A stretch of 29,344 nt of DNA. Source: a virus. Location: IMG/VR virus record IMGVR_UViG_3300025141_000523, positions 1 through 29,344 of that record; one strand, given 5' to 3'. Shown piece by piece: positions 7,130 through 17,053 of this stretch. Position numbers and translations under genes: made by a program. The notes under the pieces are model-generated. The model was not told the origin of the DNA. It made no database searches and was given only the letters and a program-made list of their open reading frames with translations. Position 1 is the stretch's first letter, and every line of letters begins with the position of its first letter.

Positions 7130-8062
7130 TTAATCTTGAAGAACTATATCAGCTCCTACTCCTGTTTGAACTGCACCTGAATATCTAGCTACACATCTCA
7201 AATTGTCACTTCCATCGAGAGCAGCCATGTCCATGATAGTAATTCTCGGTCCTGTTCCTGTTACTCCAAAGTCCGAAACAAGGTCTGTTCCCCAATATAA
7301 ATTAGATTTTTGAGCTGCTACCATTACATTGTCGTTTAAGCCAGGACAAACTGCAATTTTGTAGCCTTCAAATACAGGCTCATAATCACCATTCATATTG
7401 TAAGCATTCACATATCCTAATGTAGATACTGCTGAAATATAGAAAGCATAAGTCTTATTATTCATATAAATGTGTAAATCTTCTTTACCTAAGATTGCAG
7501 GTATATTTCCTGCCATGTCTGATGTTAAAGTCTGTAAGTTTGCTATAATGTTAGCTGCTGTATAAGCACCTGAAGCTGTTGATTGGATCACAGTTGCATC
7601 AACACCTGGTAATAATAAACCAACTACTGCTGCTGTGAAACCTGCTTTTAATTCTCCATTACCATCATCTCCTTGCCATATATCAGTTTCTACTTGGTCA
7701 GCAATAATTCCCCCCATATATGAAATTACATAATCTTCAAAAGAAGGTGGTGGATTACCATAAGCACCTGACATCTCAAGAGATTCCCAACTGCTCACTA
7801 AATTTTGCTTACACAAATCAATATTGATCTGTAATGGCTTTACTTCAAGCACCTTCTCAGTCATTGTGAGAGTTCCATAATCAGTAAAGTCGCATTCTGC
7901 GTTCCTTACCATATTTGCGTTTGCCATTGATTGAATGTTAGACTTATACCGCACATTATTTATTTGCGTTAAGTAGTCTAAACTTTTCGCTTCTTTTAAA
8001 GCGGCGGCGATATAAAATCCTGCTGCCTTCCCTGCGAAATTTGATGTTACACTAAATGCCAT
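7130..8062 (-). CDS. Major capsid protein, HK97-fold
   Basis: The 310-residue protein sits right after the scaffold and protease genes, as major capsid proteins do, and has its own terminator. Segments such as NNVRYKSNIQSMANANMV, LEVKPLQINIDLCKQNLV, SFEDYVISYMGGIIADQVE (long helix) and YAFYISAVSTLGYVNAY fit HK97-type capsid proteins of Bacteroidota phages. It forms the icosahedral shell. The N-terminus shows no long delta domain, consistent with a separate scaffold gene. The start ATGGC follows an A/T-rich leader with no Shine-Dalgarno. Confidence 0.75.
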   Translation of the reverse strand: MAFSVTSNFAGKAAGFYIAAALKEAKSLDYLTQINNVRYKSNIQSMANANMVRNAECDFTDYGTLTMTEKVLEVKPLQINIDLCKQNLVSSWESLEMSGAYGNPPPSFEDYVISYMGGIIADQVETDIWQGDDGNGELKAGFTAAVVGLLLPGVDATVIQSTASGAYTAANIIANLQTLTSDMAGNIPAILGKEDLHIYMNNKTYAFYISAVSTLGYVNAYNMNGDYEPVFEGYKIAVCPGLNDNVMVAAQKSNLYWGTDLVSDFGVTGTGPRITIMDMAALDGSDNLRCVARYSGAVQTGVGADIVLQD

Positions 8063-8083
8063 AATTTTTTATTTTTTAAGTTA

Positions 8084-8752
8084 TTATTTATTTAAGTTAT
8101 ACAAGAATCTTTCTTGCCTAGATAACTTATTGTATTGTTTTTTAGTTAGTTCAGGTCTTTCCGAACTAAATTTATTCGTATTAATCGGAGCATCAGCAGG
8201 ACTTTCTGCTAGTTCCGTTTTAAGTTTTTCATTTTCAGCTTTTAATTCTTCAATTGAAAATTCTTTAACTTCTGTTGTTTTTATTGATTTAGGATTTGTA
8301 GATGGCTCAGTTACTTCTTCAGCCATTTCTTCAACCTCATCATCTCCACCTTCTTTATCTTCTTTAAGTTTCGCAACGGCAATTTCAAGATTTTCAATTC
8401 GCTTTTCCATTCCTGCCCAATCGCCAACATCTGCTTCTCTATCATCATCTTCAGCTAATTCTTCTTTTGGTGTTTCTTCTTCTTCCGTTTCACTTTTTAG
8501 GAGTAGAACCTCGGCCACAACGCCTTCCGTCTCAACTCTAAAGCTAACACCTGTGTCAAGTTTATACGTTCCAACGGGAAGTAGTATCGTAGTGCCATCT
8601 TCCGTTAATACTGAAATATCAACACCTGCCTCTAATTCGTCTGCGGTTGATACTATAATTGTGCCATCTTCTGTTTTAGCCTGAAAAGCTAACTTGACGT
8701 CCTCGTCTTTATTAAGACCAAGAGCTACTAATATTTGTTGTTTTAAATCCAT
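8084..8752 (-). CDS. Capsid scaffolding protein
   Basis: The 222-residue protein is highly acidic. It has a Glu/Asp-rich middle (ETEEEETPKEELAEDDD), a coiled-coil segment (GMEKRIENLEIAVAKLKED), a second coiled coil (FSIEELKAENEKLKTELAE) and a basic C-terminus (LTKKQYNKLSRQERFLYNL). An acidic, helical protein with a basic C-terminal tail just before the capsid gene is the hallmark of phage scaffolds. The tail would contact the coat protein. It would be removed by the upstream protease. The first 80 residues are beta-rich and may be a separate small domain. Confidence 0.7.
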   Translation of the reverse strand: MDLKQQILVALGLNKDEDVKLAFQAKTEDGTIIVSTADELEAGVDISVLTEDGTTILLPVGTYKLDTGVSFRVETEGVVAEVLLLKSETEEEETPKEELAEDDDREADVGDWAGMEKRIENLEIAVAKLKEDKEGGDDEVEEMAEEVTEPSTNPKSIKTTEVKEFSIEELKAENEKLKTELAESPADAPINTNKFSSERPELTKKQYNKLSRQERFLYNLNK

Positions 8753-8786
8753 AGTTTTTCCTTTTTTAATATAATAGAATAGTTAA

Positions 8787-9512
8787 TTATTTATTTGATT
8801 TTCCGCTTTCTCTTATTATCTCATTAAGAGCTTCAAGTATTTCTTGGTCAGTAGGTTGTGTTTCTGCCATCTTCTGCATTTTATCAACGAAATATCCTTC
8901 GATGCTTAAACCACGAAGTTCGCCTTCCTTTATTTTTTTCCAAAGATCATCATTCTCGATTTTCATTTTCACGAACCATGTGCCGTCGGGTAAATCATAG
9001 CCGAACATTTTTGATTTGTCTTGATCTCCCTCTTTTATCCAACTCTCAACTGTTAGTACACCTGCTACTCTATCTGAATGTTCGTAAGTTGCTTTATGAT
9101 GATTGTTATGTCGCAAATAAAGTTCTGCTGCTTTTCTTACGGTTTCTTTACTGAAATAAACGTAGTATTCTGAATCCGTATTTGGATCAAATCTGAATAT
9201 TTGCTTATTAGGAATTAAAGCGGGGCTAACCAGCATACGTTTATCTTCGTCTACCTTTGCAAATGTTAAGTTATGTTTATCTTTCCCAAAATAAACAAAG
9301 TCCTGCTCGATTGCAGGAGCTGACACTAAACTAATTGCGTCAATCGCTAATTCTTGATTATCTTCTTCAATAATCAGTTCTACGATTCGTGTGTTATTAG
9401 ATTGTTCTGAATATGCTGCATTAGCATTTTCACAATCTTCTAAGGTGTCGTATTGGCATTCTCCACGATCACCCCATTTGTACTTTCCATCGTCACATTT
9501 TTTACAAGGCAT
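8787..9512 (-). CDS. Prohead maturation protease, XkdF-like (S78_2)
   Basis: Residues ~95-220 match the XkdF-type prohead serine protease: VSPALIPNKQIFRF, FSKETVRKAAELYL, the His-containing ATYEHSD, VLTVESWIKEGD, TWFVKMKIENDDLW and the Ser-containing GELRGLSIEGYF. The His and Ser are the likely catalytic pair. The N-terminus MPCKKCDDGKYKWG holds several Cys and a repeat-like CENANAAY segment, probably a small metal-binding extension. The protease processes scaffold and capsid before DNA packaging. It precedes scaffold and capsid in the canonical order. Its leader is a long TA repeat. Confidence 0.8.
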   Translation of the reverse strand: MPCKKCDDGKYKWGDRGECQYDTLEDCENANAAYSEQSNNTRIVELIIEEDNQELAIDAISLVSAPAIEQDFVYFGKDKHNLTFAKVDEDKRMLVSPALIPNKQIFRFDPNTDSEYYVYFSKETVRKAAELYLRHNNHHKATYEHSDRVAGVLTVESWIKEGDQDKSKMFGYDLPDGTWFVKMKIENDDLWKKIKEGELRGLSIEGYFVDKMQKMAETQPTDQEILEALNEIIRESGKSNK

Positions 9513-9539
9513 ATATATATATATATTTAGTTAATTTTT
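9513..9539 (-). promoter_or_regulatory. TA-repeat leader before the protease gene
   Basis: The transcript before this ATG reads TTAACTAAA and then a TA run reaching the start codon. It resembles the leaders at 6352 and 18828. It is a possible ribosome loading site in a Shine-Dalgarno-free genome. Confidence 0.35.
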
Positions 9540-9548
9540 ATTTGATTT

Positions 9549-11174
9549 TTAAATTGTTGATCTTCTTCTAATTAATGCTAACTTATCTTGGCTATTAGTC
9601 ATGTCGTCCGTAACCACGTAAGCTCGCATAGGGTCTGTATCACCTCCTACTCCTGGTTGGTTTAAATTAAATGAACCACTTAGGAATTCGGGTGCAGGTG
9701 CATCTGAAGTCACACCACCACCACCACCACCACCACCAGCACCAACATCTTGTGACAGAATCTGTTTTACATTAGCTAACCCTGCTGCTAATGCTACACC
9801 TGCTGCTAACGGTCCTAATACTAATCCTGCAGGACCGCCTGTTTCTAATCCATCTTTATATGCTAGTGAAGCCATTTGATAAGTTGTAATAAGAGCTTCA
9901 GCTACTTTAAATCTTTTTGCTGCTGCTGCTGCTCTCTCTCTTTTTGCTTCATACTTACGATCTATTGAAGTAGTATCTTCACCATTTTTTTCAGCTAATC
10001 TCTTTTCTTTTGCATAATTATTATCTATTACTTGAACATTGGCAGCTAAATGTGCGCCAAGTGCATTAAAAGCTTTCATATTTAATTCAGTTTGAAATGC
10101 AGCAGCTTCTGCTCGTAAATCCTTTTCATGCTGTATATCTTTTTGTACTTGGTCTGTAAACTCTTTTTGTTTAGCTAATTTTTTATCTACTACCTTATCA
10201 AAAGTTTCTACTTCCGTTCTACCTATTTTAGTTAGACTGCCCATTTTTTCATTGTCTATCTTTTTTTGTTCCTCCAAGTCAGCTAATCTTTTTGCTGTTC
10301 CTTCAGCTAATATAGCATTGATTTTATTATTAAGCTCAATTTGTTTTGTTGTACTCTCCCCTCTAATATTTGCTAAATCTATTTCAAGTTGAGCTAATAT
10401 ATCTAAATCTTCTTTTTGTGGGTCTAAAAGAGTGCTTTGTCTTTTTTGTTCTAATTTTACAGCTTCTTCACCATTTTTAATCCTTCTCTCTAATAAGTCA
10501 TTCTCTATTTTAAAAGCATCTTGTGCTGCCTTTAATCTTACTTCTTCAGACTTTGTAACATCTTCAGCAATTAATTTTAATTCTTCAATGTCTGCTCTCC
10601 TTTGTGCTGTTTCTACATTTAAGTTTCTTTGACTATCAGTTAACTTTTGCACTTGTTTTGTTAAAACCATTGTATATAAAGTGTCGGTCTGAATTTCTTT
10701 ACCTATATCCTTAAAACTTTCGCCCATATCTTTAAGTCCATCTCTTACATCTCCACTTAGTATTTTAAAAAGACCTCCACCAAACTTTGCTATTCTGTCT
10801 GTTATTACATTAATAGCAGCACCTACTCCTTTAAAAACTACTTCTAAAACTTCTGCACCTCTTTTAGTTTTAGCAAACCAAGTAGCTAATGTTCCAAAAG
10901 CAAGAACAAACAACCCAACTCCTGTGGATGCTATTCCTGTTTTAATACTTCTAAACATAAATTTTGCACCCGCTGCTGCTGATCTCCACCCTGCCTTTAA
11001 ACCATTAATAGAAATACCTAATATTTGCATTTCTGCAATTACTTCTTTCCCTTCCTCATTGACTTTCTCAATCTCTTGTTTAGTCTTTCTTATTTCCTTA
11101 TTCCATTCTTTTTGGTCTTTGGCTACTTTTCCTATATTGGTGTCTATCTTTGCGTTTAATTCTATTTCTGCCAT
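9549..11174 (-). CDS. Tape measure protein (short)
   Basis: The 541-residue protein begins with long coiled coil (KDQKEWNKEIRKTKQEIEK), then Ala/Gly-rich membrane-like segments near residues 75-95 (TGVGLFVLAFGTLATWF), then a long helical region with many Glu, Lys and Gln, further hydrophobic Ala/Gly stretches near 430-470, and a run of Gly near 480-490. This is the pattern of a siphovirus tape measure, which sets tail length and helps DNA cross the membrane. At the usual ~1.5 angstrom per residue it would give a tail of about 80 nm. Unlike most siphoviruses it is far from its chaperone gene (18046-18827). Confidence 0.65.
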   Translation of the reverse strand: MAEIELNAKIDTNIGKVAKDQKEWNKEIRKTKQEIEKVNEEGKEVIAEMQILGISINGLKAGWRSAAAGAKFMFRSIKTGIASTGVGLFVLAFGTLATWFAKTKRGAEVLEVVFKGVGAAINVITDRIAKFGGGLFKILSGDVRDGLKDMGESFKDIGKEIQTDTLYTMVLTKQVQKLTDSQRNLNVETAQRRADIEELKLIAEDVTKSEEVRLKAAQDAFKIENDLLERRIKNGEEAVKLEQKRQSTLLDPQKEDLDILAQLEIDLANIRGESTTKQIELNNKINAILAEGTAKRLADLEEQKKIDNEKMGSLTKIGRTEVETFDKVVDKKLAKQKEFTDQVQKDIQHEKDLRAEAAAFQTELNMKAFNALGAHLAANVQVIDNNYAKEKRLAEKNGEDTTSIDRKYEAKRERAAAAAKRFKVAEALITTYQMASLAYKDGLETGGPAGLVLGPLAAGVALAAGLANVKQILSQDVGAGGGGGGGGVTSDAPAPEFLSGSFNLNQPGVGGDTDPMRAYVVTDDMTNSQDKLALIRRRSTI

Positions 11175-11176
11175 AT

Positions 11177-12058
11177 CTAAAATTCTATTGCTGTGGAAAC
11201 TACTTCGTGTAAATATACACTAGCTGTCCACAAATTATTTACATTGTTTCTATCTGTTACTTCTACTGTTATTGACTTATAATCAATTCCATCGTCACCT
11301 GTTGCTGAACTATCTACCATTGTAAATGTTCCATTAACTCCAATCTTTGCTATATTTCTTGTAAAGCCTATAACAAAAGCCATATTGTAACTGTTATCTA
11401 TTTGTACTGCTCCTTTAATCTCTCTGAATGAATAATTACCTGCTGTTCCTGAGGTTCCTCCAAGTTCAAATCTAGTTAAGTAAATTTCATATCCTAGAAT
11501 ACTATTGTTTCTTACATTAATATAACCACTACCATCACCTTGTGCAGTTAATTTAGTTGCTGTATTATCTATTGTAATTCCTGATAATTGAATTAAAGAC
11601 ATCTGCCTATCTGCTGTGAGTGTAGTACCTCTGTCAGTTATTCCTGGATTACCACCACCAATAGCTACTTCACCTTGTCTGCTTACATTAGCTGATCCTC
11701 CACCAACTACAGATACATTGTTGTTTTGTGATTCTAAAGTATGGCTGTTTCCAACTACAAGAGAATTACGGTTTATATTAGTAGTATTTTCTTGTCCTAT
11801 TATAATACTATCTTCTGTTCTGCTTGATACTGAATTTCCTCCTCGTATAAAATTTCTACTTTTTCTATATTTAACAGGCAAGTCTACATTTACAGAATAT
11901 GCTACACAAGTACCACTTGTTGAGTCATAAGTATATCCATAGGCTTCACAGATACGCTGATTAGGTGTAATATCATTATTTGTTCCATCAGTAAAAAGTA
12001 CCTGACCAGAAGCACTTACACTATAAGGCTGTATTGGTTGTCCTGGTAAATTTGCCAT
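11177..12058 (-). CDS. Tail fibre-like protein with Hep/Hag-type repeats
   Basis: The 293-residue protein has a short N-terminal segment with two Cys (RICEAYGYTYDSTSGTCVAY). From ~70 to 145 it has repeats of the trimeric beta-roll kind (SIIIGQENTTNINRNSLVV, GNSHTLESQNNNVSVVGGG, GEVAIGGGN). The C-terminal beta-rich domain begins near 150. The repeats resemble YadA/Hag head repeats (spacing about 14-16 residues with GN/GG turns), common in trimeric adhesins and phage fibres. It lies between the large tail protein and the tape measure, so it is probably a receptor-binding or baseplate fibre. Confidence 0.6.
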   Translation of the reverse strand: MANLPGQPIQPYSVSASGQVLFTDGTNNDITPNQRICEAYGYTYDSTSGTCVAYSVNVDLPVKYRKSRNFIRGGNSVSSRTEDSIIIGQENTTNINRNSLVVGNSHTLESQNNNVSVVGGGSANVSRQGEVAIGGGNPGITDRGTTLTADRQMSLIQLSGITIDNTATKLTAQGDGSGYINVRNNSILGYEIYLTRFELGGTSGTAGNYSFREIKGAVQIDNSYNMAFVIGFTRNIAKIGVNGTFTMVDSSATGDDGIDYKSITVEVTDRNNVNNLWTASVYLHEVVSTAIEF

Positions 12059-12075
12059 AATTTAAGTTTTTCAAG

Positions 12076-14976
12076 TTAATTATCTCTGGGTGTTGGCTCA
12101 AATTCTAATGCTATAAGCTCAACAACAGATAATTCTCCTGGATTATAGTTAATATTATTTACTCGGTAATTTTTGTTTTTTATTCGTACAATATCATAGA
12201 ACCGAAAGGTATTAATATCACTCGAGTTTAATTTTATTTTTACTTTCATCAGTCTGGTATTACGATTATGTAGTTGTACAAAATATTCTGCATAATATTC
12301 ATTGTATAAATTCTTAGGAGTCAAATTAAAAAAACCTGTAGTCTGACATGCTCCAAAATTAACATCATAAGCAGTAACAGGTACTTGAAAATTAGAGTCT
12401 ATTTCAGAACAATGATTGAATTGTAAATAAGCATCCATATCAGTTGAGGAGTCACCAAAGTTTTCAGGAATATAGTAAGTCATATTAGCTAAATCTTTTT
12501 CTCCACAGTTATATAAAATTCTAGGTACATTTGCAAAATAATCCAAATCATTACCACTCCTATCACCTCCACAAATTTGAGGTACAATAAGTTCAGGGAA
12601 TCCTGGTAGATAATCTCTACAAACTGTTGATGAAAATGGTGAAGCTTCTACTTCTTCCTTGCCTTCTAAAAGTGTAACCATATTTCCATTAAGTCCTAAT
12701 AGACCATCCATATTAACAGGGTGACATCCATAGAATCCTGGATATAACATATTAGCTGTTGCTTCTTTAAAAATTAAAAGATTATGATCCCCATCATCTT
12801 CTTTATATTTAAAGAGTGCTTCTCTGTTTAAATTTAAAGGATTTATAGTTACATCTGACATGTCTACTTTATCTGTCCAATCTAATATTGCAGGATTTAC
12901 CACAAGAGATGTATTATCTACACCAAATACAGAATTATATGGCTCTATTAACATAGAAGTATTATCATTAGGGTCAGGTAATGTTACTAAATTAAACATC
13001 TTAATAAGTGACTCTACAAATTCCCATTGTCCTATATCTCCTCTTGTTGTTCCTAACAGGAAGGATTGACCTATAGAATTTGCTGACATGTAACCTATCA
13101 GAAGGCTGTACTGAGCATCAACATCATCTTCATTTTTTTGTTCCACAAGTGTAGCATTACCACAAATAGCTTCTGGTCTTATACTTTCCCCATTGTTTAA
13201 CATCACATTTAAAACCCCAGTATAATATGTAAAACTAAATGCGCCTACACTCCCAGTTTGAAACTCATAAGTAACCCCTGTTGGATTCCCTGTTGAAGTA
13301 TTATAAACCGCCCATTGGCAGCTAGCAGTTGCCCCTCCTATACCTGTACCTGTTAGTGCTATAGCAAAATCACATGTGAAATTGGTATTATCAGCAGTAC
13401 AGGTAAAAGAATAAGGAACAGTACCACCTGTTGTATACGCAGAAGGTAATGGAGTAGTATTACCATCTCTTAATTGCAATGCTGTCCAACTTGTACCAAT
13501 AGGAACATCAGAGATCGGCCCTCTAGCTGCCCAAGATGCTTCACTTAGAGTTGAGGGCATTTCTCCTGTTCCCCAACTAAAATCCATAAACAATTTAGTA
13601 AAAGCAGGAGTAGTAAGAAAGACTGATGTATATTCAAAACCTACTCCTTGAAATATTTTCTTTAAAATATATTCTATCTGAATCCACGGTCTAAATACCT
13701 CTCCTAAAGATAACAGTTCAGGCATACCTACATTCGCATTATTATTATTACCTGTTGCTATAACCATATCTCCTTTATAATTAACATAAGGATATTTTAA
13801 TACATTAGTATGATCAGTAGGACTTGCTAAAGAGCCATCATAAGCAAAGCTGTCTGAAGTTATAGGATTAGTCAAAGGTAATCCAACACCATCATCCCAA
13901 CTTTGTGTAATACTAGTTCTTTTATATTCATGTTCCAACTCGCTAAAATCTAAGTCTTTAAACTTCCTTCCTTCTAGTGCTTCTTTTAAAGTAATTGTTT
14001 GAGAAAATAAATTTACATTATAACTTATTTCTCCTTCTTGATCTTTAATTGCTATAAGTTTTAAGAATCCATCAAAAAGTATAACCCCATCTTCTTTTAA
14101 TACTGCTCTTGTTTGGGCATAAGGATTAAAATCATAATTAGTTTCAATTACTTTAGTTATCTCAAATACATGGGTAAATATCTTATTATTCCTTTTAGTA
14201 TTAGGTAAGTCAAAATCTTTAGAATAACTTTGCCTTTTTTCTGCTATTTTACTAAACTCATCAACACTTAATGTAAGTGGCACACTTTCTTGTTCATATA
14301 AATCACAAATAACTTGACCATCATTTATATCGTGGATTAATTGAGGTGTGGTTGCAGGATTTTCTGTAACGTGTACTGAAAATACTCGGAGGTCATCATT
14401 AGTATCATGCCAATATCCAATCATTAATTCCATTGAAGAATTATTAGCTGTAAAATATACTTTTGTTCTTGCTATAGCATCATTACCAACTGTGAAAAGC
14501 TGTCCATCTCCTATTGTATTAGTTAATGTGTTTCCTCCCATCTTAAAATAGCCATCACTTCCTGGAGTTACTATTCCATGATTAATTTCTACATAATAAT
14601 CAGCTCCTGAAATAAGACCTGTAACTGTTTGCCATATTCCACATATAGAATTTCCATTAGAACTTACTCCTGAAGCTGAATATAAAGTAACAACTCCACC
14701 ACTCATTGTAGGGGCTGAAACTGCATTCCAAGTACAACCTAGTGGAGGCCCACATACAGGAGAATAATATCCCTGCCAATGCATATTAGGATTAAAATTT
14801 TGTCCATAAAGAGTCACTAAATCATAATCCCATGACCATGCTTGTCCTAAACCTGTTGATTGTATTCCTGCAGATATATTGAATTGCGGATCATTTGCAT
14901 ATTCATTCTGTACAGGTGTGCTGCTAAACGCATAACCATCATAATCTTGTGGATATAAAACTAATTGTACACTCAT
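12076..14976 (-). CDS. Large tail/baseplate protein with carbohydrate-binding-like N-terminus
   Basis: At 966 residues this is the largest protein. Residues ~40-210 look like a beta-sandwich carbohydrate-binding module (GGVVTLYSASGVSSNG, GADYYVEINHG, ARTKVYFTANNSSMELMIG). From ~215 comes a segment conserved in Bacteroidota phage tail proteins (PLTLSVDEFSKIAEKRQS, SKDFDLPNTKRNNKIF, FDGFLKLIAI). The C-terminal ~80 residues (NTRLMKVKIKLNSSDINTF, IKNKNYRVNNINYNPGEL) resemble the end of tail-hub-like proteins. I infer a distal tail or tail-tip protein that contacts the host surface. It overlaps the next tail gene by one base. Confidence 0.6.
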   Translation of the reverse strand: MSVQLVLYPQDYDGYAFSSTPVQNEYANDPQFNISAGIQSTGLGQAWSWDYDLVTLYGQNFNPNMHWQGYYSPVCGPPLGCTWNAVSAPTMSGGVVTLYSASGVSSNGNSICGIWQTVTGLISGADYYVEINHGIVTPGSDGYFKMGGNTLTNTIGDGQLFTVGNDAIARTKVYFTANNSSMELMIGYWHDTNDDLRVFSVHVTENPATTPQLIHDINDGQVICDLYEQESVPLTLSVDEFSKIAEKRQSYSKDFDLPNTKRNNKIFTHVFEITKVIETNYDFNPYAQTRAVLKEDGVILFDGFLKLIAIKDQEGEISYNVNLFSQTITLKEALEGRKFKDLDFSELEHEYKRTSITQSWDDGVGLPLTNPITSDSFAYDGSLASPTDHTNVLKYPYVNYKGDMVIATGNNNNANVGMPELLSLGEVFRPWIQIEYILKKIFQGVGFEYTSVFLTTPAFTKLFMDFSWGTGEMPSTLSEASWAARGPISDVPIGTSWTALQLRDGNTTPLPSAYTTGGTVPYSFTCTADNTNFTCDFAIALTGTGIGGATASCQWAVYNTSTGNPTGVTYEFQTGSVGAFSFTYYTGVLNVMLNNGESIRPEAICGNATLVEQKNEDDVDAQYSLLIGYMSANSIGQSFLLGTTRGDIGQWEFVESLIKMFNLVTLPDPNDNTSMLIEPYNSVFGVDNTSLVVNPAILDWTDKVDMSDVTINPLNLNREALFKYKEDDGDHNLLIFKEATANMLYPGFYGCHPVNMDGLLGLNGNMVTLLEGKEEVEASPFSSTVCRDYLPGFPELIVPQICGGDRSGNDLDYFANVPRILYNCGEKDLANMTYYIPENFGDSSTDMDAYLQFNHCSEIDSNFQVPVTAYDVNFGACQTTGFFNLTPKNLYNEYYAEYFVQLHNRNTRLMKVKIKLNSSDINTFRFYDIVRIKNKNYRVNNINYNPGELSVVELIALEFEPTPRDN

Positions 14977-16490
14977 TACATTGACTGTGTTCTTTGTGTT
15001 TTATTTCTTTCTACTTCTATTGTATATTGTATTAATTTATCATTGGCTTTAGTTTTTCTTGTAAAGTCAGATGTAGTTACAATAACAGGTTCTATATATT
15101 TCTTAATAATGTCTGTATAATTTCCTGCGGGATATAATTCCCATAATTCATCATATTGATATTGATTTACAATATACACTTCAGGACTATTCATTAATTC
15201 CTCCATCCATACACTTTCAAGATCATTTAAAAAATCTGTATTTAATCTTAGTCTTTCTTTTGAATTAACTTTAAAATTCTTTTTTCCTCCTCTAAATCCA
15301 TTTTTTGAATATTTAGCTTTATTCCAAGTTCCTGCTAATTGAGTATATTGCGTTTTGTTTGTTGTTAATGATCTAATAGATTTTTGGTTGAATGTGTAAT
15401 AATCCCATGCTCCAAATCTATTCAACCAAGTAAGTCGAACACCTTCATAACCAAAAGAACTATCACAAATAATATTAACTCTATAAACATCAGTTAGTAG
15501 ATGATGATGGTTGTCTTTAGCTTGAAATGTATAATGGTCAATTCCAGAAGCTTTGGCAATATCCCATGCTCCACTCCAATTCTCTAAATTTCCTGGATAT
15601 ACACCAAAAAATAAGAGATGCTGACTAGCATATTCATCATACCCACTATTTGTACCTCCATTTCCTGAATTATTAGACACTACTATTGGTGAGCCTATTT
15701 GTACATCATCTGCATCATACAGAATAATATTGATATAAGATATTTCATTATCAGCTCCACTTGGTGCTGTTGTAAAACTATAATCTGAATAATGTATTCT
15801 GTTGAACATAGCCACAGTACCATAGTCAGTCATCCTTGCATATTGAACTAAAGGTGCTGAAGATAAAAACCTAGAAGTTGCAGTATGTTGAATATAACTG
15901 AATGCAGTTGTTGTTCCTGTACCTACTTCATATAAGTTTAATCCTGCCAACCTATTAGGAAAGGTAGAAGTTAATATATCTTCATTTTTTGTATATCCAT
16001 TAAACACATAATATTCATCCCCATAAGTAATATCATCATCTGTAACAACATAATTACCCACCAGATATTCTATTTTAAAATTGACTTGAAAATATACTGT
16101 ACTATTCATGTTTAAAGCATACTTGTCAATTATATGTACAGGGAATTGTTTATCTTCACTAAATGCAACTTCTTTGTATTCTGATGTATGAGCAGGATCA
16201 GGTACTGTAAATTCACTACCTTGATGATCTGGACTTACATAACTTTCTATTATAGCACTAATATCAAATATCCCAACACCTGCATTATTTGGAGTTGTTT
16301 TTAGAGTTGCCACTCTACTTGAAGGTAAAACTAAAATTGCATTTTCACGAGACACATATACTTCTGCAATAAACTTCACTCTTGTTTCAGTTGTTACAAT
16401 AGCATTTTCTGAAACTGTGAAGATAATATCCTGTGCCGCAGGTAAAGTTTTATACTGTGGTGTTTGTTCTATTATTATGTTTGCTGCCAT
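14976..16490 (-). CDS. Tail structural protein (504 aa)
   Basis: The protein is beta-rich throughout and carries no signal peptide. It begins MAANIIIEQTPQYKTLPAAQ and ends with basic VERNKTQRTQSM. It includes TETRVKFIAEVYVS and a WLNRFGAWDYYTFNQKS segment that I associate with tail proteins of Bacteroidota phages, located just before the large tail-tip protein. It overlaps both neighbours by one base, so it is part of one translationally coupled tail block. A distal tail or upper baseplate role is likely. The exact family is not established. Confidence 0.55.
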   Translation of the reverse strand: MAANIIIEQTPQYKTLPAAQDIIFTVSENAIVTTETRVKFIAEVYVSRENAILVLPSSRVATLKTTPNNAGVGIFDISAIIESYVSPDHQGSEFTVPDPAHTSEYKEVAFSEDKQFPVHIIDKYALNMNSTVYFQVNFKIEYLVGNYVVTDDDITYGDEYYVFNGYTKNEDILTSTFPNRLAGLNLYEVGTGTTTAFSYIQHTATSRFLSSAPLVQYARMTDYGTVAMFNRIHYSDYSFTTAPSGADNEISYINIILYDADDVQIGSPIVVSNNSGNGGTNSGYDEYASQHLLFFGVYPGNLENWSGAWDIAKASGIDHYTFQAKDNHHHLLTDVYRVNIICDSSFGYEGVRLTWLNRFGAWDYYTFNQKSIRSLTTNKTQYTQLAGTWNKAKYSKNGFRGGKKNFKVNSKERLRLNTDFLNDLESVWMEELMNSPEVYIVNQYQYDELWELYPAGNYTDIIKKYIEPVIVTTSDFTRKTKANDKLIQYTIEVERNKTQRTQSM

Positions 16491-17053
16491 TATTCTGTGG
16501 TTGATTGATTATTTACTGTATCTATTATGTCTTTTGCTACATTTTTTAGTAAGTCTTTTCCAAATCTTTTTAATCCAAGTTCTAAAGGTCTTTGAAAAAA
16601 GCTAATTCCTTTTATACCATCTCTTTTTATTTTTCTAGCTATTAAAAAAGCAAAGGATTTATTTGTAATAAATTGTCCACCTCTATTTCCTGCACCTTTC
16701 CAATTTTTATCTACTCTACCTTTTAATCTTCTTGCACTAATCCACTTCTCTATTATTCCAGATGGTGGTTGTTTTGTGGTATATTTATAAGGACTTGAAA
16801 TTACTTTACCTTTATAATCTTTATAAGATCGTCTTTTTTTATTTCCTGATACTCCTTTATCTACAAATTTACCATAACTTAACATATAAATTTTTAAAGA
16901 GAATCCATCTTTTTCTTCATCTACTTTAAATTTAATAGAATTATATAAATCCCTATTAACATTCTTTTTACCTTTAGTAAGATTAGTTCTTGTTTGTTTG
17001 ACTAAATACTTACCAAAACTCTCTAAATACCTTTCTATGTTTTTAGTTTGCAT
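16490..17053 (-). CDS. HK97 gp10-like head-tail/tail completion protein
   Basis: The 187-residue protein is very basic. It has the gp10-family pattern: an N-terminal helix, YNSIKFKVD, then LSYGKFVDKGVSG (the usual GxFVDKGV motif), a PPSGIIEKWISARRLKG segment, FLIARKIKRDGIKG, and GISFFQRPLELGLKRF near the end. This family bridges the connector and tail terminator. Basic loops near residues 75-85 may be disordered. It lies beside the tail terminator candidate, as in many siphoviruses, although the block is turned round relative to the capsid genes. Confidence 0.7.
   Translation of the reverse strand: MQTKNIERYLESFGKYLVKQTRTNLTKGKKNVNRDLYNSIKFKVDEEKDGFSLKIYMLSYGKFVDKGVSGNKKRRSYKDYKGKVISSPYKYTTKQPPSGIIEKWISARRLKGRVDKNWKGAGNRGGQFITNKSFAFLIARKIKRDGIKGISFFQRPLELGLKRFGKDLLKNVAKDIIDTVNNQSTTE

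Noticed and set aside
8130-8684. 184-aa plus-strand frame opposite the scaffold gene
   Set aside because: It is Ser-rich low-complexity sequence produced by reading the opposite strand of an acidic coding region. All supported genes are on the minus strand.
9710-9745. Short CAC/Gly-codon repeat as a CRISPR or microsatellite
   Set aside because: It encodes the Gly run of the tape measure protein in frame; there are no spacers or repeated units outside the codon level.
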